A stretch of DNA of 52,941 nucleotides from Candidatus Sumerlaeota bacterium (GTDB lineage: Bacteria > Sumerlaeota > Sumerlaeia > Sumerlaeales > Sumerlaeaceae). The position numbers were made by a program, and so were the translations under genes. Under the pieces are notes generated by a model that ran no database searches, was not told where the DNA came from, and saw only the letters and a list, made by a program, of their open reading frames with translations. Positions 18,173-26,018 of the stretch are shown in pieces; positions within the stretch are counted from its first letter, which is position 1, and each line of letters starts with the position of its first letter. Where the stretch lies: positions 135,107-188,047 of the forward strand of contig JADFCV010000006.1 of NCBI GenBank assembly GCA_017161655.1, in the 5' to 3' direction.

Positions 18173-18619
18173 ATGCACCAAAGCAAAGGCAGGTTCTTGT
18201 CCACGGCGCCCAAACTGATTGGGTTAGTGTTCCTAGCACTTTTGCTCAGCGGGTGTGCTGGCCTCCTGCAAGGACGCCGAATGCAGCCCGATTGGGTCAT
18301 TGCTTCGGCCACAGCACCTTACCGGGCAGTGGACATTCCTGGTCGTCAACGTCGCGAAGCCCAAAACGATGCTGAAACGTTGGCACGACGCCAGCTTCTC
18401 AACGAAGTTGGCCGGATGCGCGTGAAGGGGACGTCCACAGTGAATGATCTCGTGGCTCGCGATCCACGGCTGCGCGCAGCGATTCTCGATCTGGTGCGCA
18501 CTGCTGAAGTTTACGACTGGCAGGTAGACGAAACCCGCGGTGAGGTCTCCGTGAGCGTTCGCCTCGATCGCAACAAAGTTTGCGAGCTTTTTGCCTCTCA
18601 AAATGCGAACAGCAAATAA
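18173..18619 (+). CDS. LPP20-like lipoprotein
   Basis: 148 residues from the ATG at 18173 (AAAGG upstream). The N-terminus is KLIGLVFLALLLSGCAG, a clear type II signal peptide with lipobox LSGC. The mature protein reads like the LPP20 domain seen in Helicobacter and other outer-membrane lipoproteins: a polar helix rich in Ala/Arg/Gln (QRREAQNDAETLARRQLLNEVG) followed by a strand-rich end (VYDWQVDETRGEVSVSVRLD). Likely anchored to the outer membrane or periplasmic face of the inner membrane. The family has no agreed molecular function. It lies 71 bases after the preceding lipoprotein gene and overlaps the start of the phosphoesterase gene. Confidence 0.65.
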   Translation: MHQSKGRFLSTAPKLIGLVFLALLLSGCAGLLQGRRMQPDWVIASATAPYRAVDIPGRQRREAQNDAETLARRQLLNEVGRMRVKGTSTVNDLVARDPRLRAAILDLVRTAEVYDWQVDETRGEVSVSVRLDRNKVCELFASQNANSK

Positions 18620-19478
18620 CGGCAGCACCGTGGTGCCACGCCCAGAAACGATTTTTCTCGAGCCAGCTTCGCGTCGCGTGCTTCTTCATTGCTCGGACAT
18701 TCACGTAGGCCGGCGGTTTCAACCGGAAGCCGCTGAAGGGCTAGTCCGTGCTGCAAAGCGCATCCAGCCCGATGCTGTGATTGTGTCGGGAGATCTGACA
18801 ATGCGGGCACGGCGCGGACAGTTTCGCCAAGCACGCGCTCTACTCGATCGACTTCCCCATCCGATGGTCGTGATTCCCGGCAATCACGACATTCCGCTTT
18901 ATGACATTCCGATGCGCCTCTTTGCACCGTTCGCGAACTACAATCGCTGGATTGCCGATCTCGATGATGGTGCTCTGGATCTTGGCGTGTGCGCGGTGTG
19001 GTCAGTGAACACGATCAACCGGTTTGTGCACCAAAAGGGAAGAATTCGCGAAGAGGATTTTGCCGCGATCGAAAAGTGGTCTCGTTCGCTGCCACCTGAG
19101 CGCTGGCGCATTGTCGTCGTGCATCAGCACTTTGCAAATACCCCTGACAATCCCCGGCCCGGCATCTATCGGCATGCGCGTGCGCGGCTGGAGCGCTTTG
19201 CGAAAGCCGGTGTGCACCTGGTGCTGCACGGGCATGTGCATCAATCCGGGATCTTCTTAGGAAAGGACCTCTTCCCAGGTTTTTCTTTTCCTATTGTCGT
19301 GGCTGCCGCAGGCACTGCTTCGAGCGGACGCACGCGCGGAGGTGAACGCATTTATCAATTTAATATGATAACAGTCGAGCCCGACAAGGTCAGCGTGCAG
19401 ATTTGGAATTGGAATTCGGCCCTTCGAGAATTTGAGCCCGGCGAGTCACGAGAAATCGTGCGAGAAATGTATTCGTGA
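18603..19478 (+). CDS. Calcineurin-like metallophosphoesterase
   Basis: About 291 residues from ATG 18603, overlapping the preceding stop by 17 bases (a TTG at 18591 is also possible). All blocks of the two-metal phosphoesterase fold are present in order: CSDIHVG (D-x-H), VIVSGDLT (G-D), VIPGNHD (GNHD), VVVHQHF and HGHVHQSG (GHxH). The enzyme hydrolyses phosphomono- or diesters, in the cytoplasm by absence of a signal peptide. Similar short proteins include cAMP phosphodiesterase (CpdA) and UDP-diacylglucosamine pyrophosphatase-like enzymes; I cannot choose between them. It sits between lipoprotein and glycan genes, so a role in envelope synthesis is possible. Confidence 0.88.
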   Translation: MRTANNGSTVVPRPETIFLEPASRRVLLHCSDIHVGRRFQPEAAEGLVRAAKRIQPDAVIVSGDLTMRARRGQFRQARALLDRLPHPMVVIPGNHDIPLYDIPMRLFAPFANYNRWIADLDDGALDLGVCAVWSVNTINRFVHQKGRIREEDFAAIEKWSRSLPPERWRIVVVHQHFANTPDNPRPGIYRHARARLERFAKAGVHLVLHGHVHQSGIFLGKDLFPGFSFPIVVAAAGTASSGRTRGGERIYQFNMITVEPDKVSVQIWNWNSALREFEPGESREIVREMYS

Positions 19479-19491
19479 GTCGAAGCGTGCC

Positions 19492-20229
19492 ATGCCCATT
19501 CTGACCTACCATCATATCGGAATGTGTCCGCCGGAAGAGCGCGATCACAGCGGCCTGTGGGTTGCGCCGGAGAACTTTGAGCAGCAGTTGGCGTGGCTTC
19601 GTGCGAAGGGCTTTGTTGGCCTACGCGTAAGCGAATTGGCCCGCGTTTTACGCGAAGGACGCAGTGTCCCGACTCGTTGGGTTGTCATCACTTTCGATGA
19701 CGGCTGGCGCGACAACTATACCACGGCCTGGCCACTCCTGCAGCGCTACAGCTTTCCAGCCACGATCTTTGTCACGACGGCGAAGCTGCGTGAAGGGCTC
19801 CCCTCGGATTCTGGCAACGACATGATGTCGCTTGCGGAGATGCTAGAGCTAGTCGCCAACGGCATCGAAATTGGAAGTCACACGCGCTCTCATCCCAAGC
19901 TCACGCGCCTGTCAGATGAATCAGCCCATGACGAAATCGCTGGCTCGCGCGAGGATTTGGCAAAAATGCTCGGGGAGCCTCCTGTGAGCTTTGCCTATCC
20001 CTACGGTGCTTTTTCCCGGCGTATCGAAAAGATCGTCCGCGAGGCCGGCTACCTTGCAGCAGTGAGTACGATTCGCGACAATCGTGTCCGTTCCGACCAG
20101 ATCTATCATCTTCCTCGAGTCATGGTTATGGGCTCCACGACGCTCAGTCGGTTTGCCTACATGTTTTCAATCGCTTACCACGCGGTTCACAGCTGGAAGA
20201 ACCTTCGACGCTGGAGAGGTGGCCGGTGA
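19492..20229 (+). CDS. Polysaccharide deacetylase family protein (NodB homology)
   Basis: 245 residues from ATG 19492, 13 bases after the phosphoesterase stop. The carbohydrate esterase 4 fold shows MPILTYHHIG at the N-terminus, the catalytic/metal Asp pair in TFDDGWRDN, the His metal ligands in GSHTRSHPKLTRL, and FAYPYGAFSRR. These enzymes remove N-acetyl groups from sugars such as GlcNAc in cell-wall or capsular glycans. No signal peptide is evident, so it may act on the cytoplasmic side or on a lipid-linked intermediate. It overlaps the following glycosyltransferase by GTGA, so the two are probably partners in building a surface glycan. Confidence 0.88.
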   Translation: MPILTYHHIGMCPPEERDHSGLWVAPENFEQQLAWLRAKGFVGLRVSELARVLREGRSVPTRWVVITFDDGWRDNYTTAWPLLQRYSFPATIFVTTAKLREGLPSDSGNDMMSLAEMLELVANGIEIGSHTRSHPKLTRLSDESAHDEIAGSREDLAKMLGEPPVSFAYPYGAFSRRIEKIVREAGYLAAVSTIRDNRVRSDQIYHLPRVMVMGSTTLSRFAYMFSIAYHAVHSWKNLRRWRGGR

Positions 20230-21338
20230 GAGTTCTTCACACGAACTTCCTGCAAGGATGGGGCGGCCAGTCGAACCGCATTCTCATGGAATGTTTGGGC
20301 CTTGCGGAGCGCGGTTGGGACGTGCTGCTCAGCGTGCCGCCTGGCAGCGAACTGGCCAAGCGCGCGCGTGCGGCTGGCCTCAGTGTGGATGAATCTGTGA
20401 GCTATCGGTCTCTTCTGGGGTCGTTGCTTCGCGGCGACGTTCAGCAATTCCGAGCGCTCGTCGAGCGCTTTCAACCTGACATTGTTCATCTCCACGGGGG
20501 GCGTGACTCCTGGATTGCTGCACTCGCGCTGGGGTTGCGCCAGAAGCGACCGATAATCCTCCGAACGAAACACAACATTTTCCCCATCAGCGGGCACCCG
20601 CTGAACCGCTGGCTCTATGGCCGCTTCTTTGACGGCATTGTGTGCATCTCGTCCGCTATCGTGCAGCAGTGCGCCGACACACGCTATATCTCGCCAGAGA
20701 AGCTTATCTTGATCCCCAGTGCCTGTGATGCGCAGCGCTTTGCCCGTGCGTCAGACCTCCGTGGAAAAATGCGCGAGGAATTCGGATTCCACGAGGGTGA
20801 CATCGTCATCGTTATGTCCGGCCGTTTTCGGCACGAAAAGGGGCATGATACTCTTCTCGCTGCTGCGCCGCGGGTCGTGGAGGCTGTTCCCGAAGCAAAA
20901 TTCTTGTTACTGGGAAGCGGCTCGCTGGAAGGAGCCGTCAAAGAACGGCTTCGCGAGCAAGGCTTACTAGGAACCATCGTGCTTGGCGGGTTTCGTGCGG
21001 ACATTCCAGAATGCCTGGCTGCAGCTGACATTGCAGTGCAACCCTCTCGCTCCGAAGGGCTGGGAACGGCTGTCCTCGAAGCAAGCGCAGCTGGCCTGCC
21101 AGTTGTCGCCACTGCGGTCGGAGGCATTCCCGACATTGTCGTGCATGGGGAAACAGGACTTCTCGTTCCTCCGGAAAATCCCGAAGCGTTGGCAATGGCA
21201 CTTGTTCAGTTGGCACGCAACCCTGATCAGCGTGTTGCCCTCGGCCGCGCAGCCCGCAAACGAGTGGCGCAGCTCTTCTCTGTCGAGCGCCTCGTGGAAT
21301 TGACGGACAGTTACTACCGCCGCTTCCTCTCGCCGTGA
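20226..21338 (+). CDS. Glycosyltransferase family 4 protein
   Basis: 370 residues, GT-B fold. N-terminal acceptor domain starts RVLHTNFLQGWGGQSNRI, with DIVHLHGGRD; the C-terminal donor domain has VMSGRFRHEKGHDTLL, FLLLGSGSLEG and the EX7E-type motif QPSRSEGLGTAVLEASAAGLPVVATAVGG that binds the nucleotide sugar. GTG start at 20226 overlapping the deacetylase stop (GTGA). Likely cytoplasmic or membrane-associated and acting in lipopolysaccharide or exopolysaccharide assembly. A ~145-base gap follows before glnD. The specific sugar cannot be told from sequence alone. Confidence 0.9.
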   Translation: MRVLHTNFLQGWGGQSNRILMECLGLAERGWDVLLSVPPGSELAKRARAAGLSVDESVSYRSLLGSLLRGDVQQFRALVERFQPDIVHLHGGRDSWIAALALGLRQKRPIILRTKHNIFPISGHPLNRWLYGRFFDGIVCISSAIVQQCADTRYISPEKLILIPSACDAQRFARASDLRGKMREEFGFHEGDIVIVMSGRFRHEKGHDTLLAAAPRVVEAVPEAKFLLLGSGSLEGAVKERLREQGLLGTIVLGGFRADIPECLAAADIAVQPSRSEGLGTAVLEASAAGLPVVATAVGGIPDIVVHGETGLLVPPENPEALAMALVQLARNPDQRVALGRAARKRVAQLFSVERLVELTDSYYRRFLSP

Positions 21339-21484
21339 CGCCGCAGAGAGTGCTTTTTGCGGCCGACAGGAATGTTTTTTGTGCGTCTACATGAACGCTT
21401 GCCAGTGTGCGCTAATATGTTCGTAGATAGGCGGAAAGTAATCAGCTGAGTATTGCTTAAGGCAGACATAATGGAAAACGACCC

Positions 21485-24175
21485 ATGACCGGCATGCCTC
21501 CGTCGCCTGGTGGCGCAAATTACCAACTCGATCTCGACCGTGGGCACCGTCAAGCGTTCCTCACGAGTGCGAACGAGCAACTCAAACGCGCGAGAGAGCA
21601 GCATATCAAAGCGTGTCTTCAGAGGGGCGGGACTCTCGCATCGCAACAGCTTGCGGCGGCCATGGATAACTTGCTCGTAGGGATAGCTGAGTGGCTTGTT
21701 CAGGAAGCAGGGCTTTCGCCTGCGGACTATGGGCGCGTGGCGATTGTGGCGCAGGGGGGATATGGCCGCGGCCAGCTCAATCTCTATTCAGATGTGGATT
21801 TGCTGCTGCTTCTGCCAGATAAACCCACTCCCACAGAGCAAGCTTTTGCGACCAGTTTTCTCTACATGTTATGGGATCTTCGCGGCATCGAGCTAGGTCA
21901 TGCTGCCAAGCGCCTCGATGAAGCATTGAGCGCGGCAGGTAGCGATCTCGACTCCACGACCACTCTCATTCACGCGCGGCTCCTCTTCGGAAATACTGAG
22001 CTACTCCAAAAGTTACAGAGCGAGCTGGCTGCGCGCCTCCGCGGCGCAAAAAAAGAGTGGTTCGTTGAGGCCGTGCTTGATTCGGCACGGGCGCGACACG
22101 AAAAGTACGGCCGTTCGATCTACCTGCTAGAGCCCAACATCAAGGAGGGCGAGGGCGGACTGCGCGATACGCACTCCCTTTTATGGCTTGCCTACGCTCA
22201 GCTTGGCAGTGCCGAATCGTATGCGCTCGTCGAGCATGGCATACTCGAGGCCAATGAGCTTCTCGCTATGGCCGACGCAGTGGACTTCCTGCTTTGCGTT
22301 CGCAGCTTGCTTCATGACCTCGAGGGACGCAAAGCGGATAACTTGACGCAGCGTCACCAACCAGCCATCGCAAAAAAACTCCGCTATCGTTCTGACCCCA
22401 AGCTATTGGCCGAAGAGCGCATGATGAAGGATTATTACTTGCGGGCGCGCTCGATTGATCGCTACTCGCGAAAAGCCACGCGATTACTCACGGCCAGGGC
22501 GCGTAGCCTTGTCGGCAGAATTTGTGATACCATGCGTGCACGTTCGATCGATGAGCATTACGAGGCGCGTGGCGACATGTTGTATCTCAAAAAGGCGGAT
22601 GCTGATTTTTTCCTACAGGATCCCCCGCGGATCATGGAGTGTTTCTGGATTGCTGCAAGCAATGGGCTTGTGCTAAGCGACGAGCTCAAGGATGTGATCG
22701 GTCTGGCGCGCGGGGCCAGCTCAACCGATGAATTTCGCACGTTGCCGCGTTGCCGCGATGCCTTCTTGCGCATTCTTGGTCTGAAAAGTGGCGCCGCCAG
22801 CGCTCTCCATCAGATGCACGAAACCCAGGTGCTCATGGATTACATCCCTGAGTTCCAGAAGCTCTTCTGTCTTGTTCGTGTGGACTATTATCACCGCTAC
22901 ACGGTGGATGAGCATTCGATCAAAACCGTCGAGATGGCGGAGGAGCTTGTGGCGGGGCGTGCGAAGGTTCCGCCTGATCTCCTTGACGCCGCCAGTGCAA
23001 TCCAGCGTTGGGACCTTCTCAATCTCGCGTTACTGCTTCACGATATTGGCAAGGGAGAGGGGCATGGACACGTACTGCGAGGCGCGGGCATGTCCAAGCA
23101 GATCACCCAGCGCATGGGCCTACCCCCCGAGGACCAAGAAGTCGTGAGGCAACTTGTCGGACAGCATCTCAAAATGGTGCACGTCTCACAGCGTCGCGAC
23201 CTCAGTGATCCAGCCGTCATCCGAGATATGGCCAATGCGGTGGGCAACGAGCAACTGCTGGCCATGCTCTACGTCCTTTCCTATTGTGATACAAGCGCTG
23301 TGGGACCGGAGGTGTGGAACGATTGGAAGGCGGCTCTGATGTCTGAACTCTACCGCCGGACCTGCCAGCTTTTGGCTGGTCATGAATTGAAACTGGAGCT
23401 AGCTCCCGAAGAGCAGAATCAGCTCGTGGATGCCTTAGCGTCTGCCCTTGGCGACCGAGCAAGCGTGGAAGAGGTGCGTGCGTTTCTCGATAATGCCCCG
23501 CCGAAGTATCTCCACAGCGTGCCGGTGCATAAGATGGCGCAGCACTTTCTCATGCGGCGCGAATTGAACGACCAGGAACACGTTGTATGGACAACTCACG
23601 ATCCCGAAGGGATGAACTACACCGAGCTCACAGTGGTGGCTCGGGACGTCCCGGGATTGCTTTGCGTGCTCTGCGGTGCCCTGAGCTCGCGCAAGATCAA
23701 CATCCTCAGTGTGCAGGTCTATTCGACAAAAGATGGCTACGCGATTGATTCCTTTCAGGTCACCGATCTGCGGGGGAATCGTCTGCCGCAAGGTATGCGG
23801 CTCGATCGACTCCGCCAAGAGGTTAACAAAGTCCTGAGCGGACAGGCGAAAGCGGCCGAACTCTTTCCCCACACTCCCCCGAAGGATCGGCCGAGTTCTG
23901 AAGTCGAAGTGGTGAAACCTCCCCAAATCCTCATCGATAACGACACTTCGCCTGCTTACACCATTGTTGAGGTGAAAACCTACGACCGCCCGGGTCTCCT
24001 TTACGACATCACGTCGATTTGTGCGGACATGGGCTTCAACATTCACCTCGCGCTCATCACCACCGAAGCCTATCGCGTCGTGGACGTGTTCTACCTCACA
24101 GATACGGACAATAATAAGCTCACCGAACAACGCACACTGAAAAAGCTTACGGATGCACTCATGCAGGTCATCTGA
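21485..24175 (+). CDS. glnD: [Protein-PII] uridylyltransferase / uridylyl-removing enzyme
   Basis: 896 residues, the usual length. Senses glutamine and adds or removes UMP on PII proteins, setting glutamine synthetase activity. Nucleotidyltransferase motif GGYGRGQLNLYSDVDLL at about residues 91-107; a central linker domain; HD phosphohydrolase motif LLLHDIGKGEGHGH near residue 517; two C-terminal ACT domains starting about residue 710 (TELTVVARDVPGLLCVL) and about 820 (YTIVEVKTYDRPGLLYDITS). ATG at 21485 has a weak upstream site. Complements the gltB gene upstream in nitrogen assimilation. The following gene starts 1 base after its stop. Confidence 0.96.
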   Translation: MTGMPPSPGGANYQLDLDRGHRQAFLTSANEQLKRAREQHIKACLQRGGTLASQQLAAAMDNLLVGIAEWLVQEAGLSPADYGRVAIVAQGGYGRGQLNLYSDVDLLLLLPDKPTPTEQAFATSFLYMLWDLRGIELGHAAKRLDEALSAAGSDLDSTTTLIHARLLFGNTELLQKLQSELAARLRGAKKEWFVEAVLDSARARHEKYGRSIYLLEPNIKEGEGGLRDTHSLLWLAYAQLGSAESYALVEHGILEANELLAMADAVDFLLCVRSLLHDLEGRKADNLTQRHQPAIAKKLRYRSDPKLLAEERMMKDYYLRARSIDRYSRKATRLLTARARSLVGRICDTMRARSIDEHYEARGDMLYLKKADADFFLQDPPRIMECFWIAASNGLVLSDELKDVIGLARGASSTDEFRTLPRCRDAFLRILGLKSGAASALHQMHETQVLMDYIPEFQKLFCLVRVDYYHRYTVDEHSIKTVEMAEELVAGRAKVPPDLLDAASAIQRWDLLNLALLLHDIGKGEGHGHVLRGAGMSKQITQRMGLPPEDQEVVRQLVGQHLKMVHVSQRRDLSDPAVIRDMANAVGNEQLLAMLYVLSYCDTSAVGPEVWNDWKAALMSELYRRTCQLLAGHELKLELAPEEQNQLVDALASALGDRASVEEVRAFLDNAPPKYLHSVPVHKMAQHFLMRRELNDQEHVVWTTHDPEGMNYTELTVVARDVPGLLCVLCGALSSRKINILSVQVYSTKDGYAIDSFQVTDLRGNRLPQGMRLDRLRQEVNKVLSGQAKAAELFPHTPPKDRPSSEVEVVKPPQILIDNDTSPAYTIVEVKTYDRPGLLYDITSICADMGFNIHLALITTEAYRVVDVFYLTDTDNNKLTEQRTLKKLTDALMQVI

Positions 24176-24176
24176 A

Positions 24177-26009
24177 ATGGCGGACCCTTTTCTCAGTCCC
24201 ACAGAACGCGAAGCACGCCGGAGTGGTTCTGAACATGCGCAGCGGTTCCGTGGCCTTGTTCTGGCATGTATTCTTGGTTTTGCTGCCGTCGCGCTTTACC
24301 TACCAACCGTGCGGTACGGTTTTGTGTGGGATGACATCTATTTTGTCGTCAAAAATCCCACCATTCGCACGTGGAGCTCTTGGCGGGATGATTTCACCAC
24401 CGTCAGTGCATACGCGGCGATGGTCGATGCGCGCATGTTCCGACCTGCACGAAACTGGAGCTATCGGCTGGACTGGGCTGTAGCTCAGCTTAATCCCGTG
24501 TGGTGGCATGCGCACAATACCCTCCTGCATGCAGCGAATGCCATGCTCGTGTTTGCTTTCGTGCTTGGTCTGCTCCGCAGGGTCGGCCAATCCGCATTGA
24601 ACGAGCCGCACCGCGCAGTGGCGTTCTTAGCTGCCCTTATCTGGGCATTCCATCCCGTGCAGACAGAAAGTGTTTGCTGGATCAAAAGCCGAGACGAACT
24701 GCTCTTCGCCTTTTTTGCCCTCCTCACCTTGCTTCTCGTACTGGCCGCCCTGCAGCGGACAGCGTTGCGTCCACTTTTACTTTTCGCCGTTCTGCTGACC
24801 ACAGCGCTTGCCCTTCTGAGCAAAGAAATGGCTGCAAGCCTGCCACTTCTCGTAGGTCTTCTTGCATGGTTTGTCCCGTGCGATCGCAGCGGCCGGCGAT
24901 TTCTTGCGCTCACCGCAGCTGTGCAGATTGTTGCCGTTGGTGCGTATGTGCTCCTCCGTCACCAAGCCCTCGGGGGAACAGCCCAGTGTGATTACCTCTC
25001 GGGGAGCTTTCTCACTGAGATGCTCACCATGGTTCGCGCCGGGGCGCGCTACGTTCAGCTCACTGTTTGGCCTGCCAATCTCATTGCTGATTACACGCAC
25101 TTCGAGCCTTCCCGCACAGTTCTTGAAGCGCGGTGGTGGGTGGCGCTGGGGATTGTGCTGGCGACATGGCTTCTTGCGTTTTTCATGCGCAAGAGGGCTC
25201 CGCTCTGCACCCTTGGCATTCTCTGGTTCTGGATCGCCCTGCTTCCAGTGTCGAACATTATTCCCACCATGCAGTACCTTGCGGAGCGGTTCCTGTATTT
25301 TCCGCTCATTGGTGCTTCGCTTACGGTGGCGGGGTTCCTTCGCTTTGCACTTAGCCATGAGGCAACGCTTGCGCAAAATCCCGAGGAGGGCGAGCGTGCA
25401 GCTACCTCTTCGTCGCCGACTGTAAGCGTGCGACGCCACACATTGATAGCTCTTGTCATGGCGCTTTGTGTCACAGGCCTTGCCGCACGAACTGCGTTGC
25501 GAATTGGCGTCTGGCGCGATGAAGGCACTCTCTATGCTGCGACTCTTCGTGACGCGCCCCGCAACGGTCGTGCCTATATCAACGTGGTGATGACGCTCGC
25601 AAACCGTGGAGATGCCTTGGCAGCTCAAAAGCTGCTCGCGCATTTCCAAATGAGCCGCGACCCTCTGCTGCGCACCGTGAATCCGCAAATGCTCCTTCGC
25701 ACGGAAGCAGCAGTCGCCACGCGCCTCGAGCGCTATTCGGAAGCAGCCAGGCTTTGGGGTCGTGCCCTGGAGATTTCTCCGGATGATGTCGATGCTTTGA
25801 TCGCGCTGGGAATTTGCGAGGGGAATCTTGGCCACCACGATCGCGCCTTGCACTATTTTGTCGAAGCAGCTCAACGGGATCCCCTCGTGCCGAATCTGCG
25901 CAATAACATTGCCATTGCTCTCGAAATGCTCGGACGCCACGCAGAAGCTCAAGCCTTCCGTCGTGGCGTCCTCGCTGTGAAAGATATCGAGACTACAGAT
26001 TCCCGCTAG
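24177..26009 (+). CDS. TMTC-like membrane protein with C-terminal TPR repeats
   Basis: 610 residues from ATG 24177, two bases after the glnD stop codon begins to end, so probably co-transcribed with glnD. About ten hydrophobic helices occupy the first 400 residues. The early loop GFVWDDIYFVVKNP has the Asp-Asp typical of GT-C glycosyltransferases and of TMTC/O-mannosyltransferase-like proteins, followed by RPARNWSYRLDWA and LLHAANAMLVF, FHPVQTESVCWIKSRDELL and NIIPTMQYLAERFLYFP. The C-terminal ~180 residues contain TPR units (YSEAARLWGRALEISPDDVDALIALG; HDRALHYFVEAAQRDP). Possible protein O-glycosyltransferase or surface glycan enzyme in the inner membrane. Specific donor unknown. Confidence 0.75.
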   Translation: MADPFLSPTEREARRSGSEHAQRFRGLVLACILGFAAVALYLPTVRYGFVWDDIYFVVKNPTIRTWSSWRDDFTTVSAYAAMVDARMFRPARNWSYRLDWAVAQLNPVWWHAHNTLLHAANAMLVFAFVLGLLRRVGQSALNEPHRAVAFLAALIWAFHPVQTESVCWIKSRDELLFAFFALLTLLLVLAALQRTALRPLLLFAVLLTTALALLSKEMAASLPLLVGLLAWFVPCDRSGRRFLALTAAVQIVAVGAYVLLRHQALGGTAQCDYLSGSFLTEMLTMVRAGARYVQLTVWPANLIADYTHFEPSRTVLEARWWVALGIVLATWLLAFFMRKRAPLCTLGILWFWIALLPVSNIIPTMQYLAERFLYFPLIGASLTVAGFLRFALSHEATLAQNPEEGERAATSSSPTVSVRRHTLIALVMALCVTGLAARTALRIGVWRDEGTLYAATLRDAPRNGRAYINVVMTLANRGDALAAQKLLAHFQMSRDPLLRTVNPQMLLRTEAAVATRLERYSEAARLWGRALEISPDDVDALIALGICEGNLGHHDRALHYFVEAAQRDPLVPNLRNNIAIALEMLGRHAEAQAFRRGVLAVKDIETTDSR

Positions 26010-26018
26010 TGGCGCCGC

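Noticed and set aside
24777..25952. 391-codon open frame antisense to the TMTC-like gene
   Set aside because: No family motifs, composition typical of an antisense shadow, no ribosome site; the plus frame has clear membrane and TPR features.
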